50,749 nt of DNA from UBA3775 sp964572955 (GTDB lineage: Bacteria > Bacillota > Clostridia > Lachnospirales > Lachnospiraceae), in assembly GCA_964572955.1 (NCBI GenBank), contig CAZNGY010000009.1, forward strand, positions 1-50,749. Reading direction: 5' to 3'. The notes under the pieces are model-generated. The model was not told where the DNA came from and did not search any database. It saw only the letters and a list, made by a program, of their open reading frames with translations. Of this stretch, positions 50,535-50,749 are shown one piece after another. How positions within the stretch are numbered: the stretch's first letter is position 1; each line of letters starts with the position of its first letter. Position numbers and translations under genes: made by a program.

Positions 50535-50749
50535 TTAGATCTGTGGACCTGCTGAAACTAAAGCCTTACCAGCTTCATTTCCTGTATACTTAACAAAGTT
50601 CTTATTGAATCTTGAAGCGAGATCCTTAGCCTTTGTTTCCCACTCACTTGCATCTGCATATGTGTCACGTGGGTCAAGGATTGCAGGATCAACACCAGGA
50701 AGTTCTGTAGGAACTTCGAAATCAAACATAGGAATCTTCTTTGTAGGAG
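50535..50749 (-). CDS. pckA: Phosphoenolpyruvate carboxykinase (ATP), C-terminal end
   Basis: Only the last 70 or so codons are in the window; the frame is open to the right edge. The sequence KKIPMFDFEVPTELPGVDPA, then ILDPRDTYADASEWETKAKDLA and NFVKYTGNEAGKALVSAGPQI, matches the C-terminus of ATP-dependent PEP carboxykinases (typically GVDVPT-type, then LNPRxTWxD and a terminal AGP). The enzyme interconverts oxaloacetate and PEP. In anaerobes it often runs toward oxaloacetate for succinate or anaplerosis. A strong terminator follows. The internal ATG at 50729 is not a start. The nucleotide-binding domain lies outside the window. Confidence 0.88.
   Translation of the reverse strand, partial: PTKKIPMFDFEVPTELPGVDPAILDPRDTYADASEWETKAKDLASRFNKNFVKYTGNEAGKALVSAGPQI

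Overview
The window reads as chromosomal DNA of a low-GC, Gram-positive anaerobe of the Clostridia, most likely Lachnospiraceae. This is inferred from an AT-rich composition, strong AAGGAGG-type ribosome binding sites, a cytoplasmic CwlC-like amidase, an AI-2E/YtvI-type permease, an EF-G-like paralogue of the clostridial type, a ferredoxin-fused aldo/keto reductase, an ATP-type PEP carboxykinase and the gene neighbourhoods. There are no rRNA or tRNA genes, IS elements, prophage genes or CRISPR arrays, and no recognisable DNA-binding regulator. Coding density is high and no gene-free gap exceeds 300 bases.

Region 1 (1-15.7 kb): a minus-strand aromatic/translation cluster comes first, with a YqeG phosphatase fused to shikimate kinase, aroQ, an M24 peptidase, an aldo/keto reductase and efp (cut by the window edge). 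An EF-G-like GTPase (minus) and tyrA (plus) then diverge from one promoter region. They are followed by a DUF885 lipoprotein, a large cytoplasmic GH2 glycosidase, cstA and a small conserved gene ahead of cstA.

Region 2 (15.7-24.7 kb) is the most unusual part. A two-gene amino-acid ABC importer has its substrate-binding domain in a lobe order that looks circularly permuted, fused to the permease. Next comes a compact accessory-looking locus: a MacB/LolD-type ATPase, two split FtsX-like permeases (A1, B1), a small secreted protein of unknown family, and a second permease pair (B2, A2) in reversed gene order. The second pair carries three one-base frameshifts, all in homopolymer runs. A 106-bp identical direct repeat and a 23-bp palindrome lie within the locus. 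It is the best candidate for an undescribed system and may be a secreted polypeptide with its own exporter or self-protection transporter.

Region 3 (24.7-37.1 kb), minus strand: purA; a Na+/solute symporter and acyl-CoA ligase pair; an ABC-F ATPase followed in the same direction by an amidase-SPOR protein; DUF1015 with a membrane protein; a membrane-anchored SH3 protein with an acidic cytoplasmic tail; and argS. Region 4 (37.1-40.6 kb), plus strand: aspartate kinase behind a compact, potentially structured leader, a cyclophilin and tmcAL. Region 5 (40.6-50.7 kb), minus strand: rsmD-coaD-coiled-coil gene, an Mrp-type Fe-S carrier ATPase, an aroB-led operon of membrane proteins, then an endonuclease, SGNH esterase, nitroreductase and YkgJ-type cysteine-cluster protein, and the C-terminus of pckA.

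Functionally, most of the window is core metabolism: the shikimate/tyrosine steps AroB, AroQ, AroK and TyrA, aspartate-family entry, purine and CoA synthesis, and translation. It is interrupted by the accessory ABC/secreted-protein locus. All family names come from reading motifs by eye; no database search was run.
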